Positions 63,776 to 64,000 of a stretch of DNA of 64,000 bases are shown here, piece after piece. A model generated the notes under the pieces. The model was not told the origin of the DNA and searched no databases. It saw only the letters and a program-made list of their open reading frames with translations. The stretch covers positions 3,006,501-3,070,500 of the forward strand of contig NZ_CP016499.1 of the NCBI RefSeq assembly GCF_001713475.1, written 5' to 3'. This DNA is from Agrobacterium sp. RAC06. GTDB taxonomy: Bacteria > Pseudomonadota > Alphaproteobacteria > Rhizobiales > Rhizobiaceae. The first letter of the stretch is position 1. Every line of letters starts with the position of its first letter. A program made the translations under genes and the position numbers.

Positions 63776-63814
63776 CAGAAAGACCGCCCGCGCATCTGTG
63801 ATACGCGGGCGGTC
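63776..63814 (-). terminator. Terminator after the ctpA-type gene
   Basis: An 11-bp perfect stem, GACCGCCCGCG (63782-63792) with CGCGGGCGGTC (63804-63814), followed on the minus strand by TTTCT. It lies between the S41 protease gene and the deacetylase gene, so those two may be separate transcripts. Confidence 0.75.
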
Positions 63815-63825
63815 AGATCAGATGC

Positions 63826-64000
63826 TTACTGCAGAGCGGCCTTCTGCGGATCGGCGGGGAAGGCCGGATCGGTCTTCACGCCACGCAGCAGATCGAGTGC
63901 ATGGTTGAGCTGGACGTCGTCCTTGGCTTCCGGCGGCACATAGGCAACCGAGCCGGAGCCTTCCTCGTTCTCGTTCTGGCCCTTGATGTGGCCTGGAAGA
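63826..64000 (-). CDS. C-terminal end of an S41 (CtpA-type) carboxyl-terminal protease
   Basis: Only the last 57 codons are in the window. The segment SVAYVPPEAKDDVQLNHALD, then LLRGVKTDPAFPADPQKAALQ matches the tail of rhizobial CtpA, a periplasmic processing protease with PDZ and Ser-Lys catalytic domain (outside the window). The downstream deacetylase-rppH order agrees with the usual ctpA locus. Confidence 0.75.
   Translation of the reverse strand, partial: LPGHIKGQNENEEGSGSVAYVPPEAKDDVQLNHALDLLRGVKTDPAFPADPQKAALQ

Overview
The window reads as chromosomal housekeeping DNA of an alphaproteobacterium in the order Hyphomicrobiales, most likely family Rhizobiaceae (Rhizobium/Agrobacterium/Sinorhizobium relatives). 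Support comes from the gene order ffh - chorismate mutase - rpsP - rimM - trmD - rplS - leuC, a CenR/OtpR-type response regulator next to a small cyclic-nucleotide-binding protein, an RpoH2-like sigma factor behind an EcfG-type promoter, a SAM-II riboswitch on metA, an Irr-type iron box at bfr, a GTTC-N7-GTTC SOS box at imuA, and clusters of rhizobial-style palindromic repeats. GC content is high and even; I see no prophage, transposase, CRISPR array or plasmid functions.

Layout. 1-6.8 kb: a Tat-exported metallo-beta-lactamase-fold hydrolase (cut by the window edge), then the translation/secretion cluster ffh, chorismate mutase, rpsP, rimM, trmD, rplS. It is interrupted by a 264-bp complex palindromic element and by a convergent TSUP transporter. 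6.8-13.9 kb: an EamA transporter with a near-perfect PHO box, leuC, polyphosphate kinase 2 with a weaker PHO-like site, and an amino-acid ABC operon (binding protein, permease) that ends in a GT90 glycosyltransferase and lacks an ATPase. 13.9-21.3 kb: aldo/keto reductase, L,D-transpeptidase, cenR and CNBD protein, xthA, LolA-like protein, ftsK. 21.4-23.4 kb: the nitrogen-regulated glnK-amtB operon with visible sigma-54 and NtrC sites. 23.4-28.5 kb: tesB, a UbiH-type hydroxylase, a four-gene operon (YbaK-like, CnoX-type thioredoxin, LON-domain protein, Trm112) and tRNA-Gly. 28.6-31.9 kb: galM, a CoxE-like vWA protein, and metA under a SAM-II riboswitch. 32.0-33.5 kb: a 1.4-kb gene-free island of stacked inverted repeats. 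33.5-40.4 kb: CoA-ester lyase/DUF1737, leuD, a PLP ammonia-lyase, leuB, rpoH2, and a marR-isochorismatase operon with a nested palindromic operator.

40.5-50.3 kb: an M48 lipoprotein protease, thiBPQ under a TPP riboswitch, an ABC exporter whose ATPase motifs are all eroded, an ABC-F protein and thiamine diphosphokinase (thiN). 50.4-53.1 kb: two small overlapping genes of unknown function, a MoxR ATPase (probable partner of the distant vWA protein), and the bfr and Bfd-like iron-storage pair with an Irr box. 53.3-59.05 kb: the SOS mutagenesis cassette imuA-imuB-dnaE2, in which dnaE2 carries an apparent one-base frameshift. 59.2-64 kb: a zincin, an SDR, divergent ftrA and rhodanese, rppH, a divergent polysaccharide deacetylase and the C-terminal end of a CtpA-type S41 protease.

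The main interest is regulatory: about ten promoters, operators and riboswitches can be read directly and place genes in the Pho, Ntr, iron, SOS, general-stress, methionine and thiamine regulons. I found no clearly new multi-gene system. The strongest unexplained items are the 264-bp palindromic element, the ATPase-dead ABC transporter, the transporter/GT90 operon, the repeat island and the dnaE2 frameshift.
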